From Terribacillus saccharophilus (GTDB taxonomy: Bacteria > Bacillota > Bacilli > Bacillales > Amphibacillaceae), in assembly GCF_002272075.1 (NCBI RefSeq), contig NZ_NPBJ01000018.1, positions 32,642 through 96,641 on the forward strand: a DNA stretch of 64,000 nucleotides, given 5' to 3'. Of this stretch, positions 31,876 to 42,767 are shown one piece after another. Numbering within the stretch: the first letter of the stretch is position 1; every line of letters starts with the position of its first letter. Made by a program: the position numbers and the translations under genes. The notes under the pieces were generated by a model. It made no database searches, was not told where the DNA came from, and worked only from the letters and a program-made list of their open reading frames with translations.

Positions 31876-31917
31876 AAAATAAAAGGCAGTCAAAACTATC
31901 AGCTTTGACTGCCTTTT
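31876..31917 (-). terminator. intrinsic terminator of the mcrBC operon
   Basis: AAAAGGCAGTCAAA (31881-31894) pairs with TTTGACTGCCTTTT (31904-31917), loop of 9 nt, with T-rich tail on the minus strand. Confidence 0.9.
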
Positions 31918-31921
31918 CCAT

Positions 31922-33145
31922 TCAATTCGTTATTATTCCTCTTACATCTTCTACAGTTTCAGTAAACGATGATAACCTAACCGTCTTAATTTCGATATAT
32001 TTCTCCTGACCAGGTACTTGCCACTTCGGGAAACTTGCTTCTTCCGTTTTTGGGTACAGCAAGATGCACTTCTCGGCTTTCAAGTAGGAGGTGATGTACG
32101 CGTACATTTGATAAAGGTCTGACTGCTGGTATAGAACTCGTCCTTCATATACGATATTCTTCCATTTGGTATCGACAATCATTTGATAATCTTCTCCATT
32201 GATGACAAAGTCCGGCTTCAACTTGATATTCCCTCTACCGGAATGCACATTGATCAGAAGCTTCTTTTCATCATGCTGTGCTTGGATATCAACTTGTTTC
32301 TCCGATGACAGGAAGCGAAACGCTCTTTCCATGTAAGACTCATACAGCATATTCATCTCAAATAAAAAGGCAAAGCTATGGCTGGTACTGTATGCTGACG
32401 TCATCATATCATTGGACAGGATTATTTGGGCAATCTTAAAGACTTTTTCAAAGCGCTGATTCTGCCGGTTGAATGGGACAGCTTCCAGCTGATTCTTCGA
32501 AACGGAAACATCCGATACGTTCTGGAGAAACTGCAAAATCATAAGTGCTTCGTTTTTCATTGTGCTTTTAGTTAGATATGGCATGATAAGCTTCAGTGCC
32601 TTTTTCAGGATCCTGTTCAGTAGGACGTCCTCGTGGATTTCATCATATTCACAAAAAGCTTTTACCGGCTGAAAAGCATTTCGTCTGATATGTTCCTGCA
32701 GGAGAAATCGTCCCTTTAATGCCGAGCTGTTCTCTCTAGTTAGCTTGTACTCTTTATATACTCCGCGCCGCAGCTCCGACAATAACAGCTGAAGATAGAT
32801 ATGGCCAAAAATATGGAATAAGTCTGCCTTGGCCAGTTGACTCAGTGTCGCGTCATGGAGCTTGATTGGCAGGGTCTGCGTCACGGATAGCATATTCAGA
32901 AGTGCTTTTCTGTTTTTCTCCTCTGACTCCTCATGAATGGTCAGTTTAGGCAGGATTTCGATTCTGATGGTGGAAAGCTGGATAACCCCGACTAGATTGA
33001 TGAAACGAATTTTCCCATAACCGATTTCCACAAATGTCATGTAGCTTACTTGCAAATAGAGAAGCAGTTCATCCCATTCTTGCTGTGTTATATGCTGTCC
33101 AAGATGCAGCCAATCATAAGCTTCCCGGATACTGACATGTTTCAT
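31922..33145 (-). CDS. mcrC: McrC-like subunit of a type IV (McrBC) restriction system
   Basis: 407 aa. N-terminal domain (YMTFVEIGYGKIRFINLVGVIQL) followed by a PD-(D/E)XK nuclease region at LKPDFVINGEDYQMIVDTKWKN (Asp ... Asp-x-Lys), typical of McrC. GTG/ATG start overlaps the McrB stop by 4 nt (ATGA), so the two are coupled. With McrB it should cut DNA with modified cytosines. Confidence 0.88.
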   Translation of the reverse strand: MKHVSIREAYDWLHLGQHITQQEWDELLLYLQVSYMTFVEIGYGKIRFINLVGVIQLSTIRIEILPKLTIHEESEEKNRKALLNMLSVTQTLPIKLHDATLSQLAKADLFHIFGHIYLQLLLSELRRGVYKEYKLTRENSSALKGRFLLQEHIRRNAFQPVKAFCEYDEIHEDVLLNRILKKALKLIMPYLTKSTMKNEALMILQFLQNVSDVSVSKNQLEAVPFNRQNQRFEKVFKIAQIILSNDMMTSAYSTSHSFAFLFEMNMLYESYMERAFRFLSSEKQVDIQAQHDEKKLLINVHSGRGNIKLKPDFVINGEDYQMIVDTKWKNIVYEGRVLYQQSDLYQMYAYITSYLKAEKCILLYPKTEEASFPKWQVPGQEKYIEIKTVRLSSFTETVEDVRGIITN

Positions 33146-35346
33146 AACTCATAAATCCTCTGAACATCACGAAGTTTGATTGTTTTCTTGATTCGATATT
33201 TCACCGGCAAATCAAGTGCACTAAGCATCGCAGTATCTTTGAACAGCTTCTGCAAATCGATCTTTTCCTGATAAACAATGCAAGGCTCATCCTCGGATGC
33301 CCCGAGTCCGCCAAGCACGAGTCCGATTTTCTCCCAGTCATCATAGAAATATTCCTGAAGGAGAGGGACCACTTTGGTCAGTAAAACTTGATAAACATCT
33401 TCCTCCATCTCCGCGTTCATGAAATAAGCATGCCCTATCATATGATCTCGATCGAACAGGACCTCAATTCTCCGATTCATCATCTCAAGAAGTGCGGGAA
33501 GGTCGATATTCTCTATCGGCTGAAGCAAAGATGGCTTTGGCATCATTTCTTCAAAGGAGAAGCGTCGGCGCAGCGCTGTGTCCAATAAAGAGATGGAACG
33601 GTCTGCCGTATTCATTGTTCCGATGATATAGAAATTAGGCGGTAAGATGAATGGATCGCGCGAATAAGGCAGTTGGATCATGGTTTCATTCTGTGCTGTG
33701 AGTCGCTTATCATCTTCCAGTAATGTAATCAGTTCTCCAAACACTTTAGAGATATTGGCGCGGTTAATTTCATCAATAACAAGTACGTAACGTGAAGCAG
33801 TCGTAAAATCAAATGCTTCATTATCCTGTAGTGCCTTGATGACTTCCTGTTTCCGTGAAAGATACATTTCGGCATTTTCTTTTTTCTTCAATCCCTCATA
33901 AAGTGCTTCCATCACAATTCTTTTTAATGTTCCGTCTTCGGGCTTGAAGCCAGCTTTTCCATCCGAACGTAGTCCTTCAATAAAATCCTCATAGGAGAAG
34001 CTCTGATGGAAGGTCACGAATTTCACCTGACTCAGATTCTGCAGATCTTTGAAATGCTTCCTTGCATCCACTTCTTCACTTGATCCCTCCACAATTTCTA
34101 CGACACGTCGCGCGATATTGTATGTTTTTCCTGTTCCAGGAGGTCCGAAGTAAATTGTATTCAACGGTCCACTGTATTCATTTACCAAAGTCTGCACATC
34201 TTCTTCCGGAACTGGATCTTCCATTGTTTCTAATTTATTGAACATTTTTTTGATATGTCGCTTCTTCGTAATCTGGTGAATGCGATCACGGAAGCCACCG
34301 TAGCCTGGAAGAAGTCGCTCATCCACATCCATCCACTCCACTGGTATGGTATGGCCTAGCTTTTCATCAAAAGCATAGCTTTCAGAAACCCGGCTTTTCA
34401 CCTTGCCAACAGCAGCAATCTTCAGGATATATGTAAGGCTTCCATCTTCAAGTCTTTCCGAATAAGTTGTCTTCACCCCGACAATATCTCCCTTATCCAG
34501 CTTCAAAAATGCCTCCAGGGCTTCTTTATCTTTCTCATCCTTTATTTCATCCAAAAAAGAAAAATCATCGCTCGATAGATAACTGGATATATCTTGTCTG
34601 ATCAGCGGAAGAGATACCATACCTCTTTCCGTATAATCGGATAAATAGTCACGCTCCTCGTATCGATGCTCGATCAGCCAGTGCTTTGGACGCTTCTTCT
34701 CTCCATAACGCTTCCAAATGAATTGACTGAGCTTCACATAATCCCAGTCCTTGAAAGGTTCTAATTCCCTTAAATGCTTATATTCCAGATGCTGCAGCTG
34801 GATGTAATTTATCGGCCTTTGCTTTAGAAGCTCTGTTGAAATATGTAATTCCTCCGCTAAAGGATCAAGCACTTTCTTCGCATACACATTGAAAAATTTT
34901 TCCGGATAATAGATATTCAATATTTTTAACATGACCATCGGCCACACTCTCAATTTAGTGAATTCTATTTCCTCTATCCGATTTTCTGCCGCCAGATTTA
35001 AATTAGTGACAATCTGATTGCGTAATTTACCATATTCGTTTTCTAAGTCTTCTCCAGTGAGTATTTTCTTTTTAGTTGATGCACCCATGCAGTACTCACC
35101 TTTACCACTGCGATAAATGCCGAATTTAGAAGCATTGCCTCCACCAATTCCGCCAAGCACTTCCTTATGCTCCAGCCAATAGATGAAAGCATCTCGAGTC
35201 GAAGTATCTGCGTATTCATTTACTGGCATTTGACTCAAAGATTCCAATGGGAACCGCCGAATAAATTCTTGTCTCTTATTTTCACTTTCTACTATAAAAT
35301 CTTCATCCAGGTTGAATTCTCTTGCTGCTTGAATTAAATTTTCCAT
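33142..35346 (-). CDS. mcrB: McrB-like AAA+ GTPase/ATPase of a type IV restriction system
   Basis: About 734 aa; the ATG at 35346 (GTAGGGTG 6 nt upstream) is preferred over a GTG 9 nt further up. The C-terminal half is the McrB-type AAA+ motor: IYFGPPGTGKTYNIARRVV (Walker A), LVIDEINRANISKVFGE (Walker B), IIGTMNTADRSISLLDTALRRRF (sensor/arginine finger). The N-terminal ~380 residues bind DNA in this family; this one is not obviously DUF3578 and includes a segment GVKTTYSERLEDGSLTYILKIAAVGKV resembling an EVE/PUA-like or beta-barrel reader. Substrate modification specificity is unknown. Confidence 0.88.
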   Translation of the reverse strand: MENLIQAAREFNLDEDFIVESENKRQEFIRRFPLESLSQMPVNEYADTSTRDAFIYWLEHKEVLGGIGGGNASKFGIYRSGKGEYCMGASTKKKILTGEDLENEYGKLRNQIVTNLNLAAENRIEEIEFTKLRVWPMVMLKILNIYYPEKFFNVYAKKVLDPLAEELHISTELLKQRPINYIQLQHLEYKHLRELEPFKDWDYVKLSQFIWKRYGEKKRPKHWLIEHRYEERDYLSDYTERGMVSLPLIRQDISSYLSSDDFSFLDEIKDEKDKEALEAFLKLDKGDIVGVKTTYSERLEDGSLTYILKIAAVGKVKSRVSESYAFDEKLGHTIPVEWMDVDERLLPGYGGFRDRIHQITKKRHIKKMFNKLETMEDPVPEEDVQTLVNEYSGPLNTIYFGPPGTGKTYNIARRVVEIVEGSSEEVDARKHFKDLQNLSQVKFVTFHQSFSYEDFIEGLRSDGKAGFKPEDGTLKRIVMEALYEGLKKKENAEMYLSRKQEVIKALQDNEAFDFTTASRYVLVIDEINRANISKVFGELITLLEDDKRLTAQNETMIQLPYSRDPFILPPNFYIIGTMNTADRSISLLDTALRRRFSFEEMMPKPSLLQPIENIDLPALLEMMNRRIEVLFDRDHMIGHAYFMNAEMEEDVYQVLLTKVVPLLQEYFYDDWEKIGLVLGGLGASEDEPCIVYQEKIDLQKLFKDTAMLSALDLPVKYRIKKTIKLRDVQRIYEL

Positions 35347-35436
35347 TGTCTTCACCCTACTTCTCTTTTTATATACTTATACTAAAGATACAATATTTAC
35401 CTCTTTCATGTTCAAGTTTTCTCTTTATAAATATAG

Positions 35437-35469
35437 AAAAGCGTCATCTCTATGGAGTAGAGATGACGC
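35437..35469 (-). terminator. intrinsic terminator of the yitT-like gene
   Basis: GCGTCATCTCT / AGAGATGACGC (35441-35451 with 35459-35469), followed on the minus strand by TTTTCTATATTT. Confidence 0.85.
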
Positions 35470-35490
35470 CTTCTTAAAAACATCGTGAAC

Positions 35491-36363
35491 TTAGTGAATA
35501 TCACTCTTCCTAAAGTTCCCACCCTTAACTTCAGCTACATCATAAATCGTAACAAAAGCTCCGTCATCAATATCATTGATGATTTCTTTCAGCTTACTTT
35601 CCTCTAGGCGGTTGATAACACAAGTAATTTCCATGAATTTTTCATGTGTATATCCGCCGTATGCTTCCTTGTAGGTAGCACTTCTTCCCAAACGATCGCG
35701 GATGGTGTCTACCATTAGCTTCGGCTCGGTTGTAATGATTTTGAAGGTTTTCGAACCGCTTAGACCTTCTTCTACAATGTGGATGACTTTGGATGCGATA
35801 AAGTAGGCGATTGCGGAGAGAATAGCTCCCTGCAGACCAAATACAGTGGAAACGAAGATGAAGACAAACATATTAAGGAATAAGATCAAATCACTTGTTC
35901 CAAATGGCAGCTTACGTGCTAACAGTACGGCCAGCATATCAATGCCGTCTACTGCTCCGCCGTTACGCAAGGCGAGACCCATACCTAGACCTAGGATAAT
36001 ACCCCCGACTACAGTGACGAGCAGTGTATCCCCTTCAATAATGGCTGGCGTGTGATGCATAAGAACGGTACCAATTGATAATGACGCGATTCCGATAACG
36101 GAATATATCGCGAAGCTTTTCCCTATCTGTTTATAACCCAACCAGACAAACGGAAGGTTAATAATAGCGATTAGTGCACCTAGCGGCAATCCGGCTAGTT
36201 GAGAAATGACGATACTGATACCAGTGACGCCTCCGTCTGATACGTTGTTTGGAATCAGGACGGTTTCCAGGCCGTATGCTGCGATAAATCCCCCGAGGAT
36301 GACGAACAATCCTCGTAACAAGATGAATAACTTACTTCGGTTACGCTTTCTGATTTTGCTCAT
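35491..36363 (-). CDS. YitT family membrane protein (DUF161/DUF2179)
   Basis: 290 aa with five or six N-terminal helices. GGFIAAYGLETVLIPNNVSDGGVTGISIVISQLAG and RNGGAVDGIDMLAVLLARK are hallmark YitT repeats, and the C-terminal domain (SGSKTFKIITTEPKLMVDTI ... GGYTHEKFMEITCVINRLEESKLKEIINDIDDGAFVTIYDVAEVKGG) is DUF2179. Function unknown; transport is suggested. Convergent arrangement with mcrBC, divergent from fbp. Confidence 0.92.
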   Translation of the reverse strand: MSKIRKRNRSKLFILLRGLFVILGGFIAAYGLETVLIPNNVSDGGVTGISIVISQLAGLPLGALIAIINLPFVWLGYKQIGKSFAIYSVIGIASLSIGTVLMHHTPAIIEGDTLLVTVVGGIILGLGMGLALRNGGAVDGIDMLAVLLARKLPFGTSDLILFLNMFVFIFVSTVFGLQGAILSAIAYFIASKVIHIVEEGLSGSKTFKIITTEPKLMVDTIRDRLGRSATYKEAYGGYTHEKFMEITCVINRLEESKLKEIINDIDDGAFVTIYDVAEVKGGNFRKSDIH

Positions 36364-36643
36364 ACAAATACCTCATTCTAAATTTTTTAACCTTATAATT
36401 TTACCACAAGCGGTATGACCTCTGCTAATTCCTAAGATTATTCTTATTTCTTTCCAAAATTGAACTGCCAATCTTATCCTGTTTCATCTCTTGGTCAGAA
36501 AGGGAAAAATAAGATACTATCATTATGTAACTATTAAAATTCGATACAATAACACAAATTCCACCTATACTTGCAGATTTATCTTATAATAGAAGAAGTA
36601 AAATTATGTAAAAGTTAGTAATTCTGAAAGGAGATACATAATC

Positions 36644-38575
36644 TTGAACACCAAATACTTAGACTTACTAGCTCAGAAATATGATACGGAAGAAAAAGTA
36701 GTCACTGAAATCATCAATTTAAAAGCGATTCTCAATCTCCCTAAGGGTACGGAGCATTTTGTGAGTGACTTACACGGGGAATATCAAGCCTTCCAGCATG
36801 TGCTGCGAAATGGCTCTGGAAGAGTAAAAGAAAAAATCCGAGATATCTTCAGCGGTGTCATCTTTGAAAAAGAAATTGATGAGCTGGCAGCTTTGGTTTA
36901 TTACCCAGAAGAGAAACTGCAAATCATAAAAAATGATTTTAATCAGGACGAGGATCTTAACGAGTGGTATAAAAAGACAATCAAACGAATGATCAAGCTT
37001 ATCTCGTATGCCTCTTCTAAATATACTCGTTCCAAACTGCGGAAGGCATTGCCTAATCAGTTTGCTTATATTATTGAAGAACTCCTATATAAAACGGAGG
37101 AATCCGGAAATAAGGAGCAGTATTACCACGAGATTCTCGAACAAATCATCTCGCTCGGACAAGCTGACAAGTTAATTACAGGACTTGCATACAGTACGCA
37201 CCAGCTTGTGGTAGATCACCTGCATGTTGTAGGCGATATTTATGATCGCGGACCTAAACCGGATAAAATTATGGAAGAACTCATCAATTATCATTCTGTT
37301 GATGTGCAATGGGGAAATCATGATGTACTTTGGATCGGCGCCTTTGCTGGATCAAAGGTTTGTCTAGCGAATATCCTTCGTATTTGTGCGCGCTATGACA
37401 ACTTAGACATTATTGAAGATGTGTACGGCATCAACCTTCGCCCATTGCTGAATCTAGCGGAGAAATATTATGACGATAACCCTGCGTTTCGTCCTAAAAC
37501 GCAAGCAGATAAGAAAACATCTGAGGAAGAAATTGTACAAATAACAAAAATGCACCAAGCAATTTCAATGATTCAATTCAAGCTAGAAAGCCCGATTATC
37601 AAAAGACGAGCGTTTTTCAATATGGAAGAACGGTTATTGCTTGAGAAAATCGATTTTAACTCAAACGAGATTACACTGAATGGCGAAGCTTACCCATTAG
37701 AAAATACATGCTTTAGCACAATCAATCCGAAGCAGCCCGATATGCTATTAGAAGAAGAACAGCAAGTGATCGAAAAGCTGCTATTCTCTGTTCAACATTC
37801 TGAAAAGCTGGCTAGACACATGAACTTCCTCATGAGGAAAGGCAGTCTTTATCTGCGCTATAACGGCAACCTATTGATACACGGATGCATACCGATAGAT
37901 GAAAATGGCAACATGGAGAATATGGAGATCGAGGGTAAAAAATACGCAGGCCGCGAGCTGCTAGATAGGTTCGAGCAATTCCTTCGTTATTCATTTGCTC
38001 ATCCAGAAGTAACGGATGACCTGGCGACAGATATGGTCTGGTATTTATGGACAGGTGAATACTCTTCCCTCTTCGGGAAAAGAGCCATGACAACCTTTGA
38101 ACGTTATTTTATCAAGGATAAAGTAACGCACAAAGAAATAAAGAATCATTATTACCACCTGCGCGAGAACGAAGAAACCTGTGAAAAGATTCTAGCAGAA
38201 TTCGATCTGGATCCCGAACATGGCCACATCATCAACGGACATACACCAGTTAAAGAGATTGAGGGAGAGAACCCGATCAAAGCAAATGGAAAAATCATCG
38301 TTATCGATGGCGGATTTTCTAAAGCCTATCAATCTAAAACAGGCATCGCAGGATATACATTATTGTATAATTCCTATGGCATGAAGCTCGTGGCCCATAA
38401 GCATTTCAACTCCAAAAACGAAGTGCTGCATGACGGTACGGATGTATTATCCGTCAAGCGATTGGTCGATAAAGAACTGGAGCGGAAAAAGGTTCTGGAA
38501 ACCAATGTTGGCGAGGAATTATGTCAGGAGATTAATATACTTAGGGATTTGATGGAGTATCGGTATATGAAGTGA
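36644..38575 (+). CDS. fbp: fructose-1,6-bisphosphatase, class III
   Basis: 643 aa; TTG start at 36644 with AAAGGAGAT 8 nt upstream. Class III FBPase (gluconeogenesis) of the calcineurin-like metallophosphatase fold: [61 protein letters not shown]. The family of Bacillus subtilis Fbp (about 670 aa). Monocistronic with its own terminator. Confidence 0.96.
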   Translation: MNTKYLDLLAQKYDTEEKVVTEIINLKAILNLPKGTEHFVSDLHGEYQAFQHVLRNGSGRVKEKIRDIFSGVIFEKEIDELAALVYYPEEKLQIIKNDFNQDEDLNEWYKKTIKRMIKLISYASSKYTRSKLRKALPNQFAYIIEELLYKTEESGNKEQYYHEILEQIISLGQADKLITGLAYSTHQLVVDHLHVVGDIYDRGPKPDKIMEELINYHSVDVQWGNHDVLWIGAFAGSKVCLANILRICARYDNLDIIEDVYGINLRPLLNLAEKYYDDNPAFRPKTQADKKTSEEEIVQITKMHQAISMIQFKLESPIIKRRAFFNMEERLLLEKIDFNSNEITLNGEAYPLENTCFSTINPKQPDMLLEEEQQVIEKLLFSVQHSEKLARHMNFLMRKGSLYLRYNGNLLIHGCIPIDENGNMENMEIEGKKYAGRELLDRFEQFLRYSFAHPEVTDDLATDMVWYLWTGEYSSLFGKRAMTTFERYFIKDKVTHKEIKNHYYHLRENEETCEKILAEFDLDPEHGHIINGHTPVKEIEGENPIKANGKIIVIDGGFSKAYQSKTGIAGYTLLYNSYGMKLVAHKHFNSKNEVLHDGTDVLSVKRLVDKELERKKVLETNVGEELCQEINILRDLMEYRYMK

Positions 38576-38603
38576 GATGGAAGAAACGCTGCATGTGTTT
38601 TTC

Positions 38604-38639
38604 AAAACCCCTATTCTACTAATCGAATAGGGGTTTTTT
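38604..38639. terminator. bidirectional terminator between fbp and melR
   Basis: CCCCTATTC (38608-38616) / GAATAGGGG (38625-38633), with TTTTTT on the plus strand and AAAA (TTTT minus) on the other side. Confidence 0.9.
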
Positions 38640-38660
38640 GTTTTCTTTTGCGAGCATATC

Positions 38661-39557
38661 TTAATCAATAATTAAATGATCAATCTTAGATGGAATCTTA
38701 TTTCTTCTAAACTTGCCCGCAGACATCCCCACTGCTTTGCGGAAGACTTTATTAAAGTAATTCGCATTGCTGTATCCTACCTGTGAAGCTATTTCATTAA
38801 TGGAATGTGTTGTCGCAAGCAGAAGATCGGCTGCCTTCTGGACTCTAATCTTTGTTAGATACTGAATCGGAGTCATGTGGAGCTCTTTTTGAAACTGCTT
38901 CAGAAAGTAATAACGTGAGTAGCCAGAAGCAGCCGCAATATCATTTAGCGCAATAGGTTCAGCATAATTCGCTTGAATATAGGAGAGCGTCTTTGCGATT
39001 GGGATAGAATGATCAATTGGTGATTTTTCAAGATTCCTTACATAACGATACAATTCCATCATAAACTCATAAGCTTTCGCTGAGGCATGATAAACGTCTG
39101 TAATCTTCTGTTCTGCTGTATCCTGATAAATACGAAACAAAAGCTGAATCAACTTTGAATCAGGGGAGATCTTTAGCACAGAACCACTCTGTGCTTTGGC
39201 AAATCGCCAGCATTCTGCTGCTTTACTGCCCACTAAGGTGATAAAAATAAACTCCCATCCGTCACTATCTTTGGGCAAGTAATACCGATGATCACTTGGT
39301 ATCTCTACGATAAATGCTTCTCCTGGATTCAATGCATAGCTTGTTCCTTCTATCTGAATCTGCCCTGTTCCGGACAAGGTGTATTGGAATACATAAGTTC
39401 CTACGTCCTCACGTTGCATTCCGTACCAATCATAAACAGTTCCTGGTATTTTTTTATCTCTACCAAGCAGTAAGATGTTTGCCATCTCATTAAAGAGTGC
39501 GTCATAGAAGTGAAAACCATATACACCGTACCCTTCCTCTCGCTGATGAGCAGACAT
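38661..39557 (-). CDS. melR: AraC family regulator of the alpha-galactoside operon (MsmR/MelR-like)
   Basis: 298 aa from the ATG at 39557 (GGAGG 6 nt upstream; the open frame extends upstream without a site). N-terminal cupin-like sugar-sensing domain (TVYDWYGMQREDVGTYVFQYTLSGTGQIQIEG ... GEAFIVEIPSDHRYYLP) and a C-terminal double HTH (IALNDIAAASGYSRYYFLKQFQKELHMTPIQYLTKIRVQKA and INEIASQVGYSNANYFNKVFRKAVGMSAG). Last gene of a melA-melE-melD-melC-melR order like that of Bacillus msm/mel clusters; probably activates them with melibiose or raffinose. Confidence 0.88.
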   Translation of the reverse strand: MSAHQREEGYGVYGFHFYDALFNEMANILLLGRDKKIPGTVYDWYGMQREDVGTYVFQYTLSGTGQIQIEGTSYALNPGEAFIVEIPSDHRYYLPKDSDGWEFIFITLVGSKAAECWRFAKAQSGSVLKISPDSKLIQLLFRIYQDTAEQKITDVYHASAKAYEFMMELYRYVRNLEKSPIDHSIPIAKTLSYIQANYAEPIALNDIAAASGYSRYYFLKQFQKELHMTPIQYLTKIRVQKAADLLLATTHSINEIASQVGYSNANYFNKVFRKAVGMSAGKFRRNKIPSKIDHLIID

Positions 39558-39652
39558 ATTCATCCTCCAATCTAAAGGCATAAACACAAACAAAGCGACT
39601 GAAAATAGCCGCTTGTTTGCTCTCAAGTATACTTTTTGATAAGACCTCTCTC

Positions 39653-40483
39653 TTACCCTTTGACACTTCCAGCCGCAAGTCCTTCAATAAAGAAGCGCTG
39701 CAGGAATAAAAACAAGAAAATCATTGGTAATGATGCAATCAGTGCAGCTGCTCCTACAAGTCCAAGCTGGCTGGTATTTTGACCAAAGAAGCTTGCCAGG
39801 GCTACAGTCAATGTATGCATATCGGAATCTTGCAAGAAGAAGATGGCGAACTGATAATCGTTCCAAATATAAACACAAGACAAAATCAATACTGTTGCGG
39901 TAATTGGTTTCAGCAGCGGGAACACTATTCGGAAGAAGATGCCGATAGTGCTGGCTCCGTCCATTTTTGCTGCTTCCTCTAATTCTTTTGGTACCGTGGA
40001 ACGAATGAAACCGGCATACAGGAAAATGGTTAACGGCAAGAATGCAGCCACATTATTTAGTACAGCTACCAGGCGTGTGTTCATCAGACCAACGTCTACG
40101 ACAAGCTGATATAACGGTACCAGTGCTGTCAACGGCGGAATGACCATAACTGCGACAAATAACATATACACATACTTATTCAGCCTTGTTTGGCGTCTTG
40201 CCAGTGCGTAAGCTGCCAAGGAGCCGAATAGTATAAGCATCGCTGCTGCAAAGAAGGTAATCACAAAGGTATTCATAAACGCATTAGACAGATTCGCCTG
40301 TTCCCAAGCAGCCGTGAAGTTTTCCAAGCTAAAGTATTTTGGGAACATCCATTTTGACGAAAAGTCACCGGCCCGCTTAAAAGCAGTCGTTAACAAAATG
40401 TAGTATGGAATTAAATGAAGCAAGGTTATCACTAAAGCTACAGCTGTTAAAAACCATTTGGCTCTTTTGGATACTTGATTCAT
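39653..40483 (-). CDS. melC: carbohydrate ABC transporter permease (MalG-like)
   Basis: 276 aa, six helices; the EAA loop EELEEAAKMDGASTIGIFFRIVFPLLKP is the contact to the ATPase. Start overlaps the stop of the upstream permease by one base (TAATG). No ATP-binding subunit is in the cluster, so a shared MsmX-type ATPase elsewhere is expected. Confidence 0.9.
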   Translation of the reverse strand: MNQVSKRAKWFLTAVALVITLLHLIPYYILLTTAFKRAGDFSSKWMFPKYFSLENFTAAWEQANLSNAFMNTFVITFFAAAMLILFGSLAAYALARRQTRLNKYVYMLFVAVMVIPPLTALVPLYQLVVDVGLMNTRLVAVLNNVAAFLPLTIFLYAGFIRSTVPKELEEAAKMDGASTIGIFFRIVFPLLKPITATVLILSCVYIWNDYQFAIFFLQDSDMHTLTVALASFFGQNTSQLGLVGAAALIASLPMIFLFLFLQRFFIEGLAAGSVKG

Positions 40484-41397
40484 TATGCTTCCACCTCTTT
40501 TCGTTTTAGGTAGAGAAGCGCTGCCAAACTAAGCACCAGGATAATCAGGGCCATCAATACTCCTTGCGTTGCTGCGTAACCCGCATCCTGCCGCGCAAAA
40601 TAAAGCGAGTACATAAACGTCGACATCGATTGAGAGGCATTTCCTGGTCCGCCATTTGTCAGTGAGACAATGACATCGAATAGCTTCAATCCGCCGATTA
40701 TATTGATAACAACATTGATTGTGATTGCAGGAGCCAACAACGGCAGCGTAATATTTTTGAATTTCGACCAACTTGATGCGCCATCAATATTCGCTGCTTC
40801 ATAATACTCCTTGGAAATACTCTGCAAACCAGCCAGATAGATAATCATCGCAACACCAACAAACTGGAAGGTATTAACGAAAACGATAATGTACGGGTTC
40901 ACCTCTGGGTTGCCGAGCGCATTGATCGGATCCAAACCTAGCCAGTTATAAATATCGTTCAGCGCCCCACCTTGGTAGGCAAAGAAGAAATACCAGATGT
41001 AACCCATAACAAGTGGGCTGATAATAACAGGTAGATAAATGATTGTACGCGTTAAAGTCCGCACCTTTAAGTTGTAATTAAGCAGTAAAGCATAGCCAAG
41101 CCCGATAATATTTTGCAGCACAGTACTCCCGATTCCGTACAACAGGGTGTTCTTAACAACCAGCCATGTGTCCGGATCTGCAAACATTCGCTTGTATTGT
41201 TCAAGCCCAACATAATCATAGATTTGTGAAAATCCATTCCAATTCGTCAAGGAAATTCGGATGCCATCTAAAAAGGGGTAAACAATAAAAAGCATGACGA
41301 GCAAAACACTTGGCAGGTACATCCACCAAAGAGAGGATTCTTTTCTGCGTTTTTTCGCTTTTTTCGCTTGTTCAGTCGATGATAAAGGCTGATCCAT
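40483..41397 (-). CDS. melD: carbohydrate ABC transporter permease (MalF-like)
   Basis: 304 aa, six helices plus a short N-terminal cytoplasmic stretch rich in Lys/Arg ([11 protein letters not shown]). EAA motif [28 protein letters not shown]. Pairs with the MalG-like permease; encoded 60 nt after the binding protein. Confidence 0.9.
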   Translation of the reverse strand: MDQPLSSTEQAKKAKKRRKESSLWWMYLPSVLLVMLFIVYPFLDGIRISLTNWNGFSQIYDYVGLEQYKRMFADPDTWLVVKNTLLYGIGSTVLQNIIGLGYALLLNYNLKVRTLTRTIIYLPVIISPLVMGYIWYFFFAYQGGALNDIYNWLGLDPINALGNPEVNPYIIVFVNTFQFVGVAMIIYLAGLQSISKEYYEAANIDGASSWSKFKNITLPLLAPAITINVVINIIGGLKLFDVIVSLTNGGPGNASQSMSTFMYSLYFARQDAGYAATQGVLMALIILVLSLAALLYLKRKEVEA

Positions 41398-41457
41398 TCT
41401 CTTTCATCTCCTTTTACTAAACAGAAGGAGCATCAGCTCCCTCTGTTTGCAATATCA

Positions 41458-42705
41458 CTATTTCACTAAGCGACTATATTCTTCGCTCATTTTCTTTGAT
41501 ACTTGTTCCGGCGTCATTGCTCCTGAGACAAGCTCTTGACCCGTAGCGCCCATTGGATCCCACATTCCGCTTGGCAGATATGCACGGTCAAAATATGGCT
41601 CAATCCGCGTACCTTCATACTGGTTATAAAAATCGGCAAAATAATTATCGGCATCAACATTCGTTAACGCATCCGGCAGTGATGTTCCTTCTGCAAATTT
41701 TTTCGCTACTTCCGGCTGTGCGATATACTCGATGAATTTCTTAGCTTCTTCCTTGTACTCGGAGTCCTTTGAAATAGCTAAAGTAAAGCGTTCGCCGCCA
41801 ATCCAGCTTGGCTTATCATCTTCATGTATAGCAGGAACCGGCATTGTACCCAACTGTACATCTGGATTCAGCTCCGATACCTCACGTCCAATCGAACCAC
41901 TCATCATAATAAATGCCACTTTATTTTGAGCTAGTAAATCCGCAACCTGGGTTGTCTGAGCCGTAACTGCATCTTTATTCAGCAACCCTTTATCATTCAT
42001 CTCTTCCAGCTTCTCCGGCAGGTATGTGTAATTTGACCAGTCAAAGGACCCATCCAGTAAAGCATCACCATGACTGTTGGAAGGCGACGTGATTAACAGT
42101 GGCGTTGCGAACTGATCAAAGTACTGACCAAATTGGCTTTTATCTGATCCGCCCAGCCAGAAAGGTACAACTTCTCCGTTACTCTTTTCTTTCACTGTTT
42201 CTAGTGCTGTCATAAATTCATCAAATGTTTCAGGCGGCTCAATTCCATACTCATCCAACAGATTTTTGTTGTAGGTCAGTCCATCAAGTGCTTGGTTTAT
42301 CGGATAAGCATTCAGCTTCCCAGTCTCATCAGTTAAGATATCTGCCATGGCTTCATCCAGATTCTCTGACCATTCCATATCACTTAAATCCTCTGTATAT
42401 TCGGCATAACGAGTAGTTGACCATCCATGTGTATCAAATAAATCCGGCATATCGTTTGCTGCCATCTTAACTCGCGCCATCTCTTCATACCCATCTGTCG
42501 GATACGTATCTTCAATATCGATATCCGGATTTTCCTCTTCAAATTCAGACACAACTTCCTTAAAGATTTCTTGGTCTGCCTTATTCGTTGCTGTTGACAT
42601 GAGCGTTAATTTCGTTTGTCCATCGCCGCTGGCACCGTTCCCGCATGCCGCCAGCATAACCGTCGCTGATAAAGAAACCAGAAGTAACGTTATTCGCTTT
42701 TTCAT
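41458..42705 (-). CDS. melE: sugar ABC transporter substrate-binding lipoprotein
   Basis: 415 aa from the ATG at 42705 (GTGAGGGATACC upstream). Lipoprotein signal with lipobox LAAC (residues ~18-21 of MKKRITLLLVSLSATVMLAAC), so it is lipid-anchored outside. Family 1 solute-binding fold (LTLMSTATNKADQEIFKEVVSEFEEENPDIDIEDTYP-type start, divided by 20-residue limit). The neighbours (GH4 alpha-galactosidase, two permeases, AraC regulator) say it binds raffinose-type alpha-galactosides. Confidence 0.9.
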   Translation of the reverse strand: MKKRITLLLVSLSATVMLAACGNGASGDGQTKLTLMSTATNKADQEIFKEVVSEFEEENPDIDIEDTYPTDGYEEMARVKMAANDMPDLFDTHGWSTTRYAEYTEDLSDMEWSENLDEAMADILTDETGKLNAYPINQALDGLTYNKNLLDEYGIEPPETFDEFMTALETVKEKSNGEVVPFWLGGSDKSQFGQYFDQFATPLLITSPSNSHGDALLDGSFDWSNYTYLPEKLEEMNDKGLLNKDAVTAQTTQVADLLAQNKVAFIMMSGSIGREVSELNPDVQLGTMPVPAIHEDDKPSWIGGERFTLAISKDSEYKEEAKKFIEYIAQPEVAKKFAEGTSLPDALTNVDADNYFADFYNQYEGTRIEPYFDRAYLPSGMWDPMGATGQELVSGAMTPEQVSKKMSEEYSRLVK

Positions 42706-42730
42706 GGTATCCCTCACTTTTATTTTTAAT

Positions 42731-42746
42731 TTAAAGCGCTTACATT
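42731..42746 (-). promoter_or_regulatory. cre-like CcpA site
   Basis: AATGTAAGCGCTTTAA (minus strand) fits the cre pattern TGnAAnCGnTnnnA with one mismatch; it lies between melA and melE, within the operon. Confidence 0.55.
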
Positions 42747-42767
42747 TATCTTTAGAAACAACAGCCT

